Origin: Pseudomonadota bacterium
Lineage (GTDB): Bacteria; Pseudomonadota; Gammaproteobacteria; Burkholderiales; Burkholderiaceae_B
Assembly (NCBI GenBank): GCA_023425645.1
Contig: JAFACG010000026.1
Location: 1 to 64,000 of the forward strand
DNA: 64,000 nt
Direction of reading: 5' to 3'
Position 1 is the first letter of the stretch. Every line of letters begins with the position of its first letter. The position numbers and the translations under genes are program-made. Under the pieces are notes generated by a model. It saw nothing but the letters and a program-made list of their open reading frames with translations, was not told the DNA's origin and did not search any database. Shown piece after piece: positions 43,870-54,979 of this stretch.

Positions 43870-45297
43870 TCAGGCCTTGGCGCCGGGCACGGTGGCCACA
43901 TGCAGCAGATTGGTCTTGCCGCTGTTGCCGAAAGGCACGCCTGCGATCATGACGATGGTGTCGCCTGCGCTCGCAAAGTCATTGCTGACGGCCACGTCGG
44001 TGGCGTGATCAATCATTTCGCTCAGGTCGCTCACGTCTTCGCAAGGAATGGCATGCACGCCCCAGGCCAGGGCCAGGCGGCGGGCGGTTTCCAGCTTGGG
44101 GGTCAGGGCCAGGATGGGCGCGGTGGGGCGCTCGCGGCTGGCGCGCAGGGCGCTGAAGCCGGTCGTGGTGTAGGCCACCGTGGTGGCGGGCTCCAGGATG
44201 GCGGCCACGCGGCGCAAGGCGCAGCAGATGGCGTCCGCGGTGGTGGCCTCGGCCGTGCTGTGGTTGGCCTCCAGAATGGTGCGCCAACTGGGGTCGTTCT
44301 CGATCTCCTTGATGATGCTGTCCATGATGGAAACGGCTTCGAGCGGGAATTGGCCCGAGGCCGATTCGGCCGACAGCATGACGGCGTCCGCGCCCGAGTA
44401 GATGGCGGTGGCCACGTCCGACGCTTCGGCGCGCGTGGGCACGGGGGAGGTGATCATGGATTCCAGCATCTGGGTGGCCACGACCACGGGGCGGCCGGCG
44501 GCGCGCGCCGTGCGCACGATCTGGCGCTGCAGCACGGGCACGCGCTGCGGGGGAACTTCCACGCCCAGGTCGCCGCGAGCGACCATCACGCCGTCGCACA
44601 GATGCACGATCTCTTCCAGGTGCTCGAGCGCCTGCGGTTTCTCCAGCTTGGCCATGATCCAGGCCTTGTCGCCGATGATCTCGCGAGCTTCGCGAATGTC
44701 GCCGGGACGCTGCACGAAGGACAGGGCCACCCAGTCCACGCCCAGCTCCAGGCCGAATTTCAGGTCGGCCAGGTCTTTTTCGGTCAGGGGCGAAATGGGC
44801 AGGACCACGCCGGGCACGTTCACGCCCTTGCGGTCGGACAGGGGGCCGCCGACCATGACGGTGGTCTCGGCGAAATCAGGGCCGAAGCTGTCCACGCGCA
44901 GGCGCAGCTTGCCGTCGTCCAGCAGCAGGTCGGTGCCGTTCTCCAGGGCGGCGAAGATCTCGGGATGCGGCAGGTGGGCGCGAGTGCCGTCGCCTTCGGC
45001 CGGATCCAGGTCCAGTCGGAACTTCTGGCCGGTCTGCAGCTGTACGCGGCCGTCCTTCATCTTGCCCACGCGCAGCTTGGGCCCCTGCAGGTCCATCAGG
45101 ATGCCGATGCTGCGGCCCGTTTCCTTTTCGATCTGGCGGATCGCGTGGTAGCGGGCGGCGTGGTCTTCATGGGTGCCGTGGCTGAAGTTCAGGCGGAATA
45201 CATCGGCGCCGGCCTCGAACAGCTCGCGGATGCGTTCCGGCGTGGAGCTGGCAGGGCCCAGCGTGGCCAGAATGCGGGATTGACGTTGACGTTTCAT
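43870..45297 (-). CDS. pyk: Pyruvate kinase
   Basis: The 475-aa enzyme shows RILATLGPASSTPERI, FRLNFSHGTHEDH, IMDLQGPKLRVG, the Mg/K site KLEKPQALEHLEEIV, DGVMVARGDLGVEVP and VVATQMLESM. It makes pyruvate and ATP from PEP. Here it ends an apparent operon with the glycerate kinase and GlcG-like genes, so it probably serves growth on glyoxylate or glycerate; a second pyruvate kinase for glycolysis may exist elsewhere. Confidence 0.96.
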   Translation of the reverse strand: MKRQRQSRILATLGPASSTPERIRELFEAGADVFRLNFSHGTHEDHAARYHAIRQIEKETGRSIGILMDLQGPKLRVGKMKDGRVQLQTGQKFRLDLDPAEGDGTRAHLPHPEIFAALENGTDLLLDDGKLRLRVDSFGPDFAETTVMVGGPLSDRKGVNVPGVVLPISPLTEKDLADLKFGLELGVDWVALSFVQRPGDIREAREIIGDKAWIMAKLEKPQALEHLEEIVHLCDGVMVARGDLGVEVPPQRVPVLQRQIVRTARAAGRPVVVATQMLESMITSPVPTRAEASDVATAIYSGADAVMLSAESASGQFPLEAVSIMDSIIKEIENDPSWRTILEANHSTAEATTADAICCALRRVAAILEPATTVAYTTTGFSALRASRERPTAPILALTPKLETARRLALAWGVHAIPCEDVSDLSEMIDHATDVAVSNDFASAGDTIVMIAGVPFGNSGKTNLLHVATVPGAKA

Positions 45298-45315
45298 GGT
45301 GTTGTCCTTGCTGAG

Positions 45316-45717
45316 TCAGGCGGTCAGGGCGGCGACGCCGGCGCGGGCGACCTGGGCGTCTTCGCCGGCTTTCACGCCGGACACGCCCACGGCGCCGATC
45401 ACCTGGCCGTCCACCACCACGGGCTCGCCGCCTTCCAGGGGCACCACGGGCATGGCCAGGGCGGCGATGCGGCCATTGTTCACCATGTCTTCGTAGACTT
45501 TGCTGGGCTTGCCGCTCAGCACGCAGGTACGGGCCTTCTCGGGGGCGACGCTGGCGCTCATCAGGGGAGCGCCGTCCATGCGCTGCAGCCAGAGGGAGTG
45601 ACCGCCGGCGTCGCAGATCGCAATGCTGACGGCCCAGTTGTTGTTGCGGGCTTCGGCTTCCGCGGCGGCGGCGATGCGTTTGGCGTCGTCCAGTGTCAGG
45701 GCCTTCGTGTCTCTCAT
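45316..45717 (-). CDS. GlcG/HbpS-family protein
   Basis: From ATG 45717 the product is 133 aa, matching the GlcG/HbpS (PduO C-terminal like) family: LTLDDAKRIAAAAEAEARNN, VSIAICDAGGHSLWLQRMDG, APLMSASVAPEKARTCVLSG, VIGAVGVSGVKAGEDAQVAR. Members are small soluble proteins found with glycolate/glyoxylate genes; HbpS binds haem, but the role in glyoxylate clusters is not known. GGACTGGAC precedes the ATG. It sits 22 bases after the glycerate kinase gene and 18 before pyk. Confidence 0.85.
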   Translation of the reverse strand: MRDTKALTLDDAKRIAAAAEAEARNNNWAVSIAICDAGGHSLWLQRMDGAPLMSASVAPEKARTCVLSGKPSKVYEDMVNNGRIAALAMPVVPLEGGEPVVVDGQVIGAVGVSGVKAGEDAQVARAGVAALTA

Positions 45718-45739
45718 GTCCAGTCCTTTATGAAATGCG

Positions 45740-47017
45740 TTATTTGCTGTGGGGTAAAACCAAGATGGCGCGGAAATCGTTGACATTGGTCAGGGTGGGG
45801 CCGGTGACCAGCGAGTCGTCCAGGGCTTCGAAGAAGCCATGGCCGTCGTTGTTGTCCAGGCTGTCGCGCGGTCGTATGCCCAGTTTCCAGGCGCGCTCCA
45901 GCGTGTCGGGGCTGCAGAAGGCGCCCGCGATTTCTTCCTGGCCGTCCACTCCGTCGGTGTCGCCGGCCAGGCCGTAGATGCCGGGCGCCCCGTCCAGGGC
46001 CACGGCGGTGGACAGCAGGAATTCCACATTGCGTCCGCCGCGGCCATTGCCGCGTATGGTCACCGTGGTCTCGCCGCCGGACAGGAGCACGCAGGGCGCC
46101 GCGGCCGGCTGGCCGTGCTGGGCCACGCTCAGCGCGATGCCGGCCATGACCTTGCCTACGTCGCGGGCTTCGCCCTCGATGCTGTCGCCCAGCAACACGG
46201 GCTGCACGCCCACGGCTTCGGCTACGCGGGCGGCGGCCTGCAGGGCCAGCTGGGGCGTGGCCACCAAGTGGGTCGTGACGCGCGCCAGGCGCGGATCATC
46301 GGGCTTGATGGTTTCGCCGGCACCGGTCTCCAGCAGGCTGCGGGCGGCGTCGGGAATGTCGATGCCGTAGCGGCGGATGATTTCCAGGGCCTGCTCGCAG
46401 GTGGTCGGATCGGCCACGGTGGGGCCGGAGGCGATGTCCATGGGGTTGTCGCCGGGCACGTCGGAGATCAGCAGGTTCAGCACGCGGGCGGGAGCGCAGG
46501 CGGCGGCCAGCCGGCCGCCTTTAATGGCGGACAGGTGGCGGCGCACGCAGTTCATTTCGCCGATCGACGCGCCGGATTTCAGCAGGGCTTTGTTGATGGC
46601 CTGCTTGTCGGCCAGGGTGATGCCTTCGCCGGCCAGCGGCAGCAGGGAGGATCCGCCGCCCGAGATCAGGCAGATCACCAGGTCGTCTTCGCTCAGGTTG
46701 CTGACCGTGCGCAGGATCTCGTGCGCGGCGTCTTCGCCGGCCTGATCGGGGACGGGGTGGGCAGCCTCAAGAATCTTGATGTGGTCGCAGGGCACGCTGT
46801 AGCCATAGCGCGTCACCACGACGCCGCTGATGGGGCCCTTGTTCCAGTGCCGTTCCAGCGCCTGAGCCATGGCGGCGGAGGCCTTGCCGGCGCCGATGAC
46901 GATGGTGCGGCCCTTGGGCGCTTCAGGCAGGTAGGGAGGAATACAGTGTTCGGGCTGAGCCGCATTGACGGCAGCCTGGAACATTTTGCTGAGTAAGTCT
47001 TGTGGCTCGATTTTCAT
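45740..47017 (-). CDS. ttuD: Glycerate 2-kinase (GckA/TtuD type, MOFRL family)
   Basis: From ATG 47017 (AGGA 6 bases upstream; an ATG 6 bases earlier has no room for a site) the product is 425 aa. It has the DUF4147 N-terminal domain (TIVIGAGKASAAMAQALERH, TRYGYSVPC, EAAHPVPDQAGEDAAHEIL, CLISGGGSSLLPLAGEGITL) and the MOFRL domain (VLLSGGETTVTIRGNGRGGR, LAGDTDGVDG). The family was once called hydroxypyruvate reductase TtuD, but members phosphorylate glycerate to 2-phosphoglycerate. It follows GlxR in the glyoxylate route and leads to pyruvate through Pyk. Confidence 0.9.
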   Translation of the reverse strand: MKIEPQDLLSKMFQAAVNAAQPEHCIPPYLPEAPKGRTIVIGAGKASAAMAQALERHWNKGPISGVVVTRYGYSVPCDHIKILEAAHPVPDQAGEDAAHEILRTVSNLSEDDLVICLISGGGSSLLPLAGEGITLADKQAINKALLKSGASIGEMNCVRRHLSAIKGGRLAAACAPARVLNLLISDVPGDNPMDIASGPTVADPTTCEQALEIIRRYGIDIPDAARSLLETGAGETIKPDDPRLARVTTHLVATPQLALQAAARVAEAVGVQPVLLGDSIEGEARDVGKVMAGIALSVAQHGQPAAAPCVLLSGGETTVTIRGNGRGGRNVEFLLSTAVALDGAPGIYGLAGDTDGVDGQEEIAGAFCSPDTLERAWKLGIRPRDSLDNNDGHGFFEALDDSLVTGPTLTNVNDFRAILVLPHSK

Positions 47018-47233
47018 GGGCATTCCTGGCGCAGGGCTATGGCGGCGTCGGTCACTGGCCGCTGCGCGATATGGGCGCATCTGCAGAAATGGCAAGGCGC
47101 CCATCTAGACGAAAAGAACAAGCGCAGCAAAGAGGGAGGCCCCGGTGCAGCGCTGAAAAACATCCCCGCGGCGCCTCTGGCTTGCTGCACCTCCAAAGGA
47201 GGCATTGTGCCTTGGGGCGGCCCGGCGGTAAAA
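47018..47233. other. Gap between glxR terminator and the glycerate kinase gene
   Basis: This region must hold the promoter of the ttuD-glcG-pyk transcript. It contains a spaced inverted repeat (GGTGCAGC near 47150 and GCTGCACC near 47188). No gene is visible. Confidence 0.35.
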
Positions 47234-47255
47234 AAAGCGGGCCGCAGCCCGCTTT
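47234..47255 (-). terminator. Rho-independent terminator of the gcl-hyi-glxR transcript
   Basis: On the minus strand AAAGCGGGC-TGCG-GCCCGCTTT is followed by a run of T. It lies about 75 bases after the glxR stop and separates it from the ttuD promoter. Confidence 0.85.
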
Positions 47256-47328
47256 CAGGACGAATCGACTTTTGATGCCCTGCTGTTGCGAATGGCGTCA
47301 GCAAGTCGACTCGCCCTGGAGCCCGGTC

Positions 47329-48213
47329 TTATTGACCGATCTCGTGGTTGGCCATGATTTCCAGGGCGCGGACCAGCGCGGAGTGGTCCTGGCCGGAGCC
47401 GCCGTGGGCGGCGCAGGTGTTGAACAGCTCCTGGGCGATGGCGGTGCTGGGCAGGGCCACGCCCAATTGGCGGGCGGTGGTCAGGGCCAGGTTCAGGTCC
47501 TTCTGGTGCAGCTCGATGCGGAAGCCGGGATCGAAGGTGCGCTTGACCATGCGCTCGCCGTGCACTTCCAGGATGCGGGAGTTGGCGAAACCGCCCATCA
47601 GGGCTTCACGCACCTTGGCGGCGTCGGCGCCGGCCTTGGAGGCCAGCAGCAGGGCCTCGCCCACGGCTTCGATGGTCAGGGCCACGATGATCTGGTTGGC
47701 AACCTTGGTGATCTGGCCGTCGCCCACGCCGCCCACCAGGGTGATGTTCTTGCCCATCAGTTCGAACAGGGGCTTGACCTTGTCGAAGACTTCCTGCTTG
47801 CCGCCGACCATGATGGTCAGGGAGGCGGCCTTGGCGCCGACTTCGCCGCCGGACACGGGAGCGTCCAGGTACTCGCCGCCCAGTTCGGCGATGCGCTTGG
47901 CGAATTCCTTGGTGGCCACGGGAGAGATGGAGCTCATGTCCACCACGATCTTGCCTTTGGACAGGCCGGCGGCCACGCCGTTCTCGCCGAACAGGGCGTC
48001 TTCGACGTGAGGGGTGTCAGGCACCATGGTGATGATGATGTCGGCCTGGCGGGCGACTTCAGCACTGTTCTCGCATACGGTGGCGCCGGCTTCGCTGACG
48101 CTCTTGGGGAATGGGCCGCGGGTGAAGGTGAACAGCTCGTGGCCGCCCTTGATCAGGTTGACTGCCATGGGGGCGCCCATGATGCCCAGACCGATAAAAC
48201 CGATTTTTGCCAT
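47329..48213 (-). CDS. glxR: 2-hydroxy-3-oxopropionate (tartronate semialdehyde) reductase
   Basis: The 294-aa protein belongs to the beta-hydroxyacid dehydrogenases: GFIGLGIMGAPMAVNLIKGG for NAD(P)H, DAPVSGGEVGAKAASLTIMV for substrate, and GDGQITKVANQIIVALTIEA with the catalytic Lys. It reduces tartronate semialdehyde, the Gcl product, to glycerate. Its position after gcl and hyi fits GlxR/GarR. Confidence 0.95.
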   Translation of the reverse strand: MAKIGFIGLGIMGAPMAVNLIKGGHELFTFTRGPFPKSVSEAGATVCENSAEVARQADIIITMVPDTPHVEDALFGENGVAAGLSKGKIVVDMSSISPVATKEFAKRIAELGGEYLDAPVSGGEVGAKAASLTIMVGGKQEVFDKVKPLFELMGKNITLVGGVGDGQITKVANQIIVALTIEAVGEALLLASKAGADAAKVREALMGGFANSRILEVHGERMVKRTFDPGFRIELHQKDLNLALTTARQLGVALPSTAIAQELFNTCAAHGGSGQDHSALVRALEIMANHEIGQ

Positions 48214-48254
48214 TTTGTAATCTCCTAGTTGTTGGTGCGCAGTGAGCCGCCCGA

Positions 48255-49034
48255 TCAGGCGGTCAGGGCCTGGATCCAGCCCAGGCCGTCCTTGGTGACG
48301 CCGGCAGGCTTGTATTCGCAGCCGATCCAGCCGTCGTAGCCGGTGCCGTCGATGTACTTGAACAGCCAGGCGTAGTTGATCTCGCCCGTGCCCGGCTCGT
48401 TGCGGCCGGGGTTGTCGGCCAGCTGGATGTGCGCGATTCTATCCAGGTGCTTCTTGATGGTGTTGGCCAGTTCGCCTTCCTGACGCTGGGCGTGGTAGAT
48501 GTCGTACTGGATGAACAGATTGTCGGAACCGACGTCCTGCAGCAGGGCTGCGGCCTGTTCGGTGCGGTTCAGGTAGAAGCCTGGAATGTCGTAGGTGTTG
48601 ATGGGTTCGACGAGCAGGCGGATGCCGGCGTCCTTCAGCTTGCCGGCGGCGAACTGGAGGTTGTCGACGAAGGTCTTGTGAGCGGTGTCGGCGTCCAGGC
48701 CGGCCGGCACTTTGCCGGCCAGGCAGTTGACCTGCTTGCAGCCCAGGGCCGTGGCGTATTCGATGGCGCGGCCGACGCCGTCCTGGAATTCGCCCACACG
48801 CTCGGGGAGCACCGCGATGCCGCGTTCGCCGCCGTCCCAGTTGCCGGCTGGCAGGTTGTGCAGGACCTGGGTCAGGCCGTGTTTCTGCAATTGTTCAGCC
48901 AGCTGCTGTTTGTCGTAGGCGTAGGGGAACAGGTATTCCACTCCCTTGAAGCCGGCGTCGGCCGCTGCCTGGAAACGGTCCAGGAAGTCGTGCTCGTTGA
49001 ACAGCATGGTCAGGTTGGCAGCAAATTTTGGCAT
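48255..49034 (-). CDS. hyi: Hydroxypyruvate isomerase
   Basis: From ATG 49034 the product is 259 aa, a TIM-barrel isomerase of the Hyi type: FAANLTMLFNEHDFLDRFQA, GFKGVEYLFPYAYD, VEPINTYDIPGFYLN, NLFIQYDIYHAQRQEG, GRNEPGTGEINY and GCEYKPA with metal-binding Glu and His. It interconverts hydroxypyruvate and tartronate semialdehyde. It follows gcl by 26 bases and precedes glxR by about 40. Confidence 0.95.
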   Translation of the reverse strand: MPKFAANLTMLFNEHDFLDRFQAAADAGFKGVEYLFPYAYDKQQLAEQLQKHGLTQVLHNLPAGNWDGGERGIAVLPERVGEFQDGVGRAIEYATALGCKQVNCLAGKVPAGLDADTAHKTFVDNLQFAAGKLKDAGIRLLVEPINTYDIPGFYLNRTEQAAALLQDVGSDNLFIQYDIYHAQRQEGELANTIKKHLDRIAHIQLADNPGRNEPGTGEINYAWLFKYIDGTGYDGWIGCEYKPAGVTKDGLGWIQALTA

Positions 49035-49060
49035 TTCGGTACTCCGTTTCAAATCAACAA

Positions 49061-50836
<1,776 letters not shown>

Positions 50837-50911
50837 TGATGTCTCCTAGATCATCGGTTGACGAAATACACAACACGATAATAAGGAGTGGGGGCAGGGC
50901 TTTGAATTGAT

Positions 50912-50935
50912 GGTACGATTGTTTCTATCGATACC
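50912..50935. promoter_or_regulatory. Candidate LysR operator between gcl and its divergent regulator
   Basis: The arms GGTACGAT and ATCGATACC, 7 bases apart, give an imperfect dyad in the 110-base gcl/LysR gap, just before the regulator gene. LysR-type sites have this shape; ownership is inferred. Confidence 0.35.
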
Positions 50936-50946
50936 TGGAGTATTGA

Positions 50947-51864
50947 ATGAGTCGTTATACCGAGATCAGAAGCTTCGCCCTGGTGGCCGAAAAAGGCAGT
51001 TTTGCGGCGGCTTCCGTCGTGGAAGGAGTCACCCCCGTCGTCATGGGAAGGCGCCTGGATGCGCTTGAACAGCGGCTTGGCGTACGCTTGATGCACCGCT
51101 CGACGCGCGGCCTGACCCTGACCGACCTGGGCGAACAGTTCCTGGAGCAGTGCAAACAGATACTGAAGGACTTCGACGAGGCCGAGGCCAGCATCAGCGC
51201 TCAGCGCAAGGTGGTCCGCGGACACCTGGTGGTGTCGGCGCCGGCCGCCTTCGGGCGTCGGCACGTCGCTCCGCACGCCATCGCCTTCAAGAAGCGCTAC
51301 CCGGAGCTGAAGCTGTCCTTCAATTTCACCGACAGCGTGGTGGATCTGGTGCGCGAAGGCTATGACATGGCCCTGCGCATCGGCGAGGTCACCGATCCCA
51401 ATTACGTGGCGGTGCGCCTGTATCCGAACCGCCGCGTGGTGTGCGGCACGCCCGAGTATTTCGAGCGCTACGGCGTGCCGCGCGTGCCCGAGGATCTGGT
51501 GCGCCACAACTGCCTGGCCTTCAACCTGCAGGGCGGCCAGCAGCGCGGCTGGACCTTCATGCGCGACGGCAAGCCCTTCGCCGTGCGGGTGGACGGCGAC
51601 CTGGACTGCAACGACGGCGAGCTGCTGTTCAACTGGGTCAAGCAGGGTTGGGGCATAGGCTGGCGCTCCACTTGGGAAATCCAGCCCGAACTCAAGCGCG
51701 GCGAGCTGGTCACGGTGCTGGACGACTTCGAGATGCCCAGCTACGACATCCAGGCCGTCTACCAGCAACAGCGCTACCTGCCTGCCAAGGTGCGGCGCTT
51801 CATCGACTATCTGCGCGCCATCTACAACACGCCGGGCTATTGGGACGGGGAAGTGCAGTTCTGA
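50947..51864 (+). CDS. LysR-family regulator divergent from gcl
   Basis: The 305-aa protein has the LysR helix-turn-helix (IRSFALVAEKGSFAAASVVE, VVMGRRLDALEQRLGVRLMH, RSTRGLTLTDLGEQFLEQC) and the effector domain with DMALRIGEVTDPNYVAVRLY. Its location suggests control of glyoxylate use. A terminator closes the gene. Confidence 0.88.
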   Translation: MSRYTEIRSFALVAEKGSFAAASVVEGVTPVVMGRRLDALEQRLGVRLMHRSTRGLTLTDLGEQFLEQCKQILKDFDEAEASISAQRKVVRGHLVVSAPAAFGRRHVAPHAIAFKKRYPELKLSFNFTDSVVDLVREGYDMALRIGEVTDPNYVAVRLYPNRRVVCGTPEYFERYGVPRVPEDLVRHNCLAFNLQGGQQRGWTFMRDGKPFAVRVDGDLDCNDGELLFNWVKQGWGIGWRSTWEIQPELKRGELVTVLDDFEMPSYDIQAVYQQQRYLPAKVRRFIDYLRAIYNTPGYWDGEVQF

Positions 51865-51885
51865 CTGTCCCGGGCCGCTCCAAAA

Positions 51886-51913
51886 AAAAACCGCTCCAAG
51901 GAGCGGTTTTTTT
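51886..51913 (+). terminator. Bidirectional Rho-independent terminator
   Basis: AAAAACCGCTCC-AA-GGAGCGGTTTTTTT lies between the ends of the LysR gene (plus) and the Tsx-like gene (minus), with A and T runs on both sides, so it can serve both. Confidence 0.9.
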
Positions 51914-51930
51914 CTGGTTATGCGGCGCGA

Positions 51931-52806
51931 TCAGAAGTGCCATTCGACCTGGATGGTCGGGGCGCTGGTCTTGATGCCGGGCTTCAGGTCGCCGTTGGCC
52001 ATGTAGCGGTTGCCGAACTTGTTGTACCAGTACTCGTAGCCCACGCCCACCCACAGGGTGTTTTTCTTGTCGAAGGCCAGCTTGCCCACGTCGGCCATCA
52101 GCGAGGTGCGCACCAGCACTTCGGATTTGGTGCTGATGCCGGCGTAGTCCTCGCCCTTGGGTCCGTTGTAGTTGGCAAAGCCCTGGAATTTCAGCGGCAG
52201 CGCGCCCGCGTCGAAAGGGATGTTCCAGGTCAGGCTGGCCATGAACTGGGGGTCGAAGGATATCTTGCTCTGCGGGCAGGCGGGCGCGCCCAGGCCGCAG
52301 TGGTTCCATTCCTTGCCGTACAGCAGGCTCAGGTCCACGAAGCCCTTGGGCACGTCGAACTTGAAGGTGGGGCCCACGACCAGCAGGCGCTTGCGCGGCG
52401 CGAAGGCGGTGTTCTTGGTGTTCAGGTCGAAACCGGCCGTCAGGGCCACGTCCTTGACGGGACCGAAGGCCAGGTTCTTGTCGAAGACCTTGCCCAGCGA
52501 CAGCTGGTGGCGGTAGGTGGCGTAGAACTCGGTGGCGCCGTTGTTCTTGCTGCCGTTGGAAGGATCGTGGCGGTCCGACTGCAGAATGTCCAGATTGAAG
52601 AAATTCTGGCCCAGGCTGTAGCCGCTGACGTGCGTCAGGCTCAGGATGTGCTTTTCGATGTCGCGATCGTTCATCGGCTCGGTGTAGGCCGAGCTGTAGC
52701 GGTAGCCCAGGAATGTATCGCTCCAGGTGGCGGCGTGCGCCTGGGAAACCAGTGTGGAGGCGGCCAGCGCGGCGCAGGTCAGCAGGGTGGGGCGCAGGTG
52801 TTTCAT
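51931..52806 (-). CDS. Tsx/OmpK-like nucleoside-type outer-membrane channel
   Basis: From ATG 52806 (GAGGAG upstream) the product is 291 aa with a signal peptide (LLTCAALAASTLVSQAHA) and a beta barrel ending in the terminal aromatic WHF. Segments WSDTFLGYRYSSAYTEPMND, LTHVSGYSLGQNFFNLDILQ and GVGYEYWYNKFGN resemble the OmpK/Tsx family of nucleoside channels. It probably takes purines or nucleosides across the outer membrane, in keeping with the neighbouring xanthine/urate permease. The substrate is inference. Confidence 0.8.
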   Translation of the reverse strand: MKHLRPTLLTCAALAASTLVSQAHAATWSDTFLGYRYSSAYTEPMNDRDIEKHILSLTHVSGYSLGQNFFNLDILQSDRHDPSNGSKNNGATEFYATYRHQLSLGKVFDKNLAFGPVKDVALTAGFDLNTKNTAFAPRKRLLVVGPTFKFDVPKGFVDLSLLYGKEWNHCGLGAPACPQSKISFDPQFMASLTWNIPFDAGALPLKFQGFANYNGPKGEDYAGISTKSEVLVRTSLMADVGKLAFDKKNTLWVGVGYEYWYNKFGNRYMANGDLKPGIKTSAPTIQVEWHF

Positions 52807-52963
52807 GAAGTCTCCTCTTCGATTTGCTTGGTATGGCGTCCGGGGTCTTTTGCCCTTTGCATCGGAACGCGTGGTTGATAATTCCTGTAGTTCCTTGTCT
52901 TTTTTGTTTACATGTAGATCAGTCGATACTTTTCGGATGGGACTGGTCAAGGGGGTAAAGAAG

Positions 52964-52989
52964 AAGGCCGCCTCGGGCAAGGCGGCCTT
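52964..52989 (-). terminator. Terminator of the NCS2 permease gene
   Basis: The stem AAGGCCGCCT / AGGCGGCCTT with a 6-base loop is followed on the minus strand by a T-rich stretch (CTTCTTTA). It lies 14 bases past the permease stop. Confidence 0.75.
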
Positions 52990-53002
52990 GAGGCCCGGTG
53001 CG

Positions 53003-54475
53003 TCAGTGCTGGGAAGCCAGCTGCTGATTGTCCTGGGCGGATTGAACGTTCTCCTGTTTCTTGGCTTCAGCCGAGGTGGATTCCACTTCGTGGCTGTGGC
53101 TGGCGAATTTCTCGATGCCGTTGAAGAACAGGTTCAGTACGATGGCGGACACGGCGGCCAGCAGGATGCCGCTGTGCAGCAGGGGGGCCAGGGCGGCGGG
53201 CATCTTGTCCAGCAGGTGCTCGGCAACCAGGGGGATCATGCCAAAGCCCAGGCTGATGGCAATGATGTAAGGGTTGTAGCGGTTGCGGTTCAGGTTGGCC
53301 GACATCAGGATCTTGATGCCGGTGGCGGCCACCATGCCGAACATCACGATGCCCGCGCCGCCCAGGACGTAGTTGGGGATGGAGGCGACCACGAAGGCCA
53401 TCTTGGGGAACAGGCCCAGGATCATCAGCACCACGCCGCCCATGACGCAGACCCAGCGGCTGCGCACGCCGGTCACGCTGACCAGGCCCACGTTCTGCGA
53501 GAAGGAGCTGTGCGGGAAGGTGTTCATGATGCCGCCGACCAGGGTGCCCAGCCCGTCCGTGCGCAGGCCGCGCACCAGGTCCTCGCGGGTTGGGGGGCGG
53601 CCGCAGATCGAGCCCAGGGCCAGAAACATGCCCAGCGATTCGACCATGATCACCACCATGATCAGGGACAGCACGGCGGCTGCGCCCAGCAGACCCCAGC
53701 TGAAGGTGGGCACGCCGAACTCGAAGGGCGTGACCACGGCGAACCAGCTGGTCTGCTCCAGGCCGGCGAAGCTGATGCGGCCCATCGCCAGGGAGATGAA
53801 GAAGCCGACCAGCAGGCCGATCAGCACGGCCACGTTGGCCAGGAAGCCCCGAGCGAACTTGGTGATCGCCAGGATGACGGCAAGCACGATCATGGCGATG
53901 GCCAGGTTCTCCAGCGAGCCATATTCGGGGTTGGCGATGCGCATTCCGGTGGCGGGATCCAGGATGGTGGGCTGGCCGCCGCCGACCCAGTTCAGGCCCA
54001 CGCGCATCAGGGTCACGCCGATGACGGTGATGATGATGCCGGTGACCACGGGCGGGAACAGGCCCATCAGGCGGCTGAAGACCGGCGCGATCAGGATGCT
54101 GAAGAGGCCGGCCAGGATGGTGGCGCCGAAGATGCCGGTCAGTCCCAGGTTGGGATCCAGGCCGATGGCGATCATGGGGCTGACCGCGGCGAAGGACACG
54201 CCCATCATCACGGGCAGGCGGATGCCGAAGACGCCGGCGCCGCGCGCCTGGATGATGGTGATCAGGCCACAGCACAGCAGGTCGGCGTTGATCAGCAGGG
54301 CGATCTGGTCTTTGGTCAGACCCAGGGCTTCGCCGATGATCAGGGGCACGGCCACCGCGCCGGCGTACATCACCATGACGTGTTGAAGACCAAGGGTCGC
54401 CAGTCTGCCCATGGGCAGGCGTTCGTCCACGCCGCCGCAATCGTCGGGCTGGCTAACTTGAGGGTTCGCAGACAT
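53003..54475 (-). CDS. NCS2-family xanthine/uric acid permease
   Basis: From ATG 54475 (AAGGAG upstream) the product is 490 aa with about 14 membrane segments and NCS2 motifs: LGLQHVMVMYAGAVAVPLII, the QTR-like region QTSWFAVVTPFEFG, and FPHSSFSQNVGLVSVTGVRS. These match XanQ/UacT-type xanthine or urate proton symporters rather than uracil permeases. It should import purine bases for the uraD/allA/allE route. The gene has its own terminator, and a 500-base leader region lies upstream. Confidence 0.9.
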   Translation of the reverse strand: MSANPQVSQPDDCGGVDERLPMGRLATLGLQHVMVMYAGAVAVPLIIGEALGLTKDQIALLINADLLCCGLITIIQARGAGVFGIRLPVMMGVSFAAVSPMIAIGLDPNLGLTGIFGATILAGLFSILIAPVFSRLMGLFPPVVTGIIITVIGVTLMRVGLNWVGGGQPTILDPATGMRIANPEYGSLENLAIAMIVLAVILAITKFARGFLANVAVLIGLLVGFFISLAMGRISFAGLEQTSWFAVVTPFEFGVPTFSWGLLGAAAVLSLIMVVIMVESLGMFLALGSICGRPPTREDLVRGLRTDGLGTLVGGIMNTFPHSSFSQNVGLVSVTGVRSRWVCVMGGVVLMILGLFPKMAFVVASIPNYVLGGAGIVMFGMVAATGIKILMSANLNRNRYNPYIIAISLGFGMIPLVAEHLLDKMPAALAPLLHSGILLAAVSAIVLNLFFNGIEKFASHSHEVESTSAEAKKQENVQSAQDNQQLASQH

Positions 54476-54937
54476 CAGGGGTCTCCTTAGTGATACGTTG
54501 TTGACGTCCAGGGTGACGCAGCAAGACTCGGGTGAGGGTGCGGCACGACGGCGTCGGTCAGGCGGGTGTGGGTAGGTGATCGAGGGGCACCGGCCAGTCT
54601 GGCGATGCGGCACGACCATAGCCTGCTTGCGCGGCGATGTCTGGCAGCGCACGCATAAAGGTATCGGATGGGGGATATCACTGGAAGAAGGTGCTGCTTG
54701 ATAAGTGGAATATGCAAATGCTTATAGCATTGAACTGTTAGGTGCCGTTTTCAGATGAGCCCCTTAAAATGGGGCCTGAGGTAACGGTTTTGACATCAAT
54801 TTGTCATATTTCACGCTGGTTTCAGGGGCATAGGGGTATTGCCCACCTAGCAAGCTCAAAGAAACTATGCTAGTTGAAATTTCAAGGTATGGCCAGGGTC
54901 GATCCGCATTGCGCGTCTGAAGATGCGGGCATGAAAA
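54476..54937. promoter_or_regulatory. Long upstream region of the purine permease gene
   Basis: This 460-base stretch has no gene I can support. It includes a stem GCCCC-TTAAAAT-GGGGC at 54759-54775 and AT-rich DNA around 54710-54860 that likely contains the promoter. A leader of up to about 250 bases could carry RNA control, but I could not match a known purine or xanthine riboswitch. Confidence 0.35.
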
Positions 54938-54958
54938 AAGCGGCCCGCAGGGCCGCTT
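54938..54958 (-). terminator. Terminator of the allA-aldolase-tautomerase transcript
   Basis: AAGCGGCCC-TGC-GGGCCGCTT is followed by T residues on the minus strand, about 20 bases past the tautomerase stop. Confidence 0.85.
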
Positions 54959-54979
54959 GGCGAAGACGGGCGGAACGGC

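Noticed and set aside
54476..54760. Xanthine or purine riboswitch in the permease leader
   Set aside because: The leader is long enough, but I could not recognise a conserved core; a covariance-model search would be needed.
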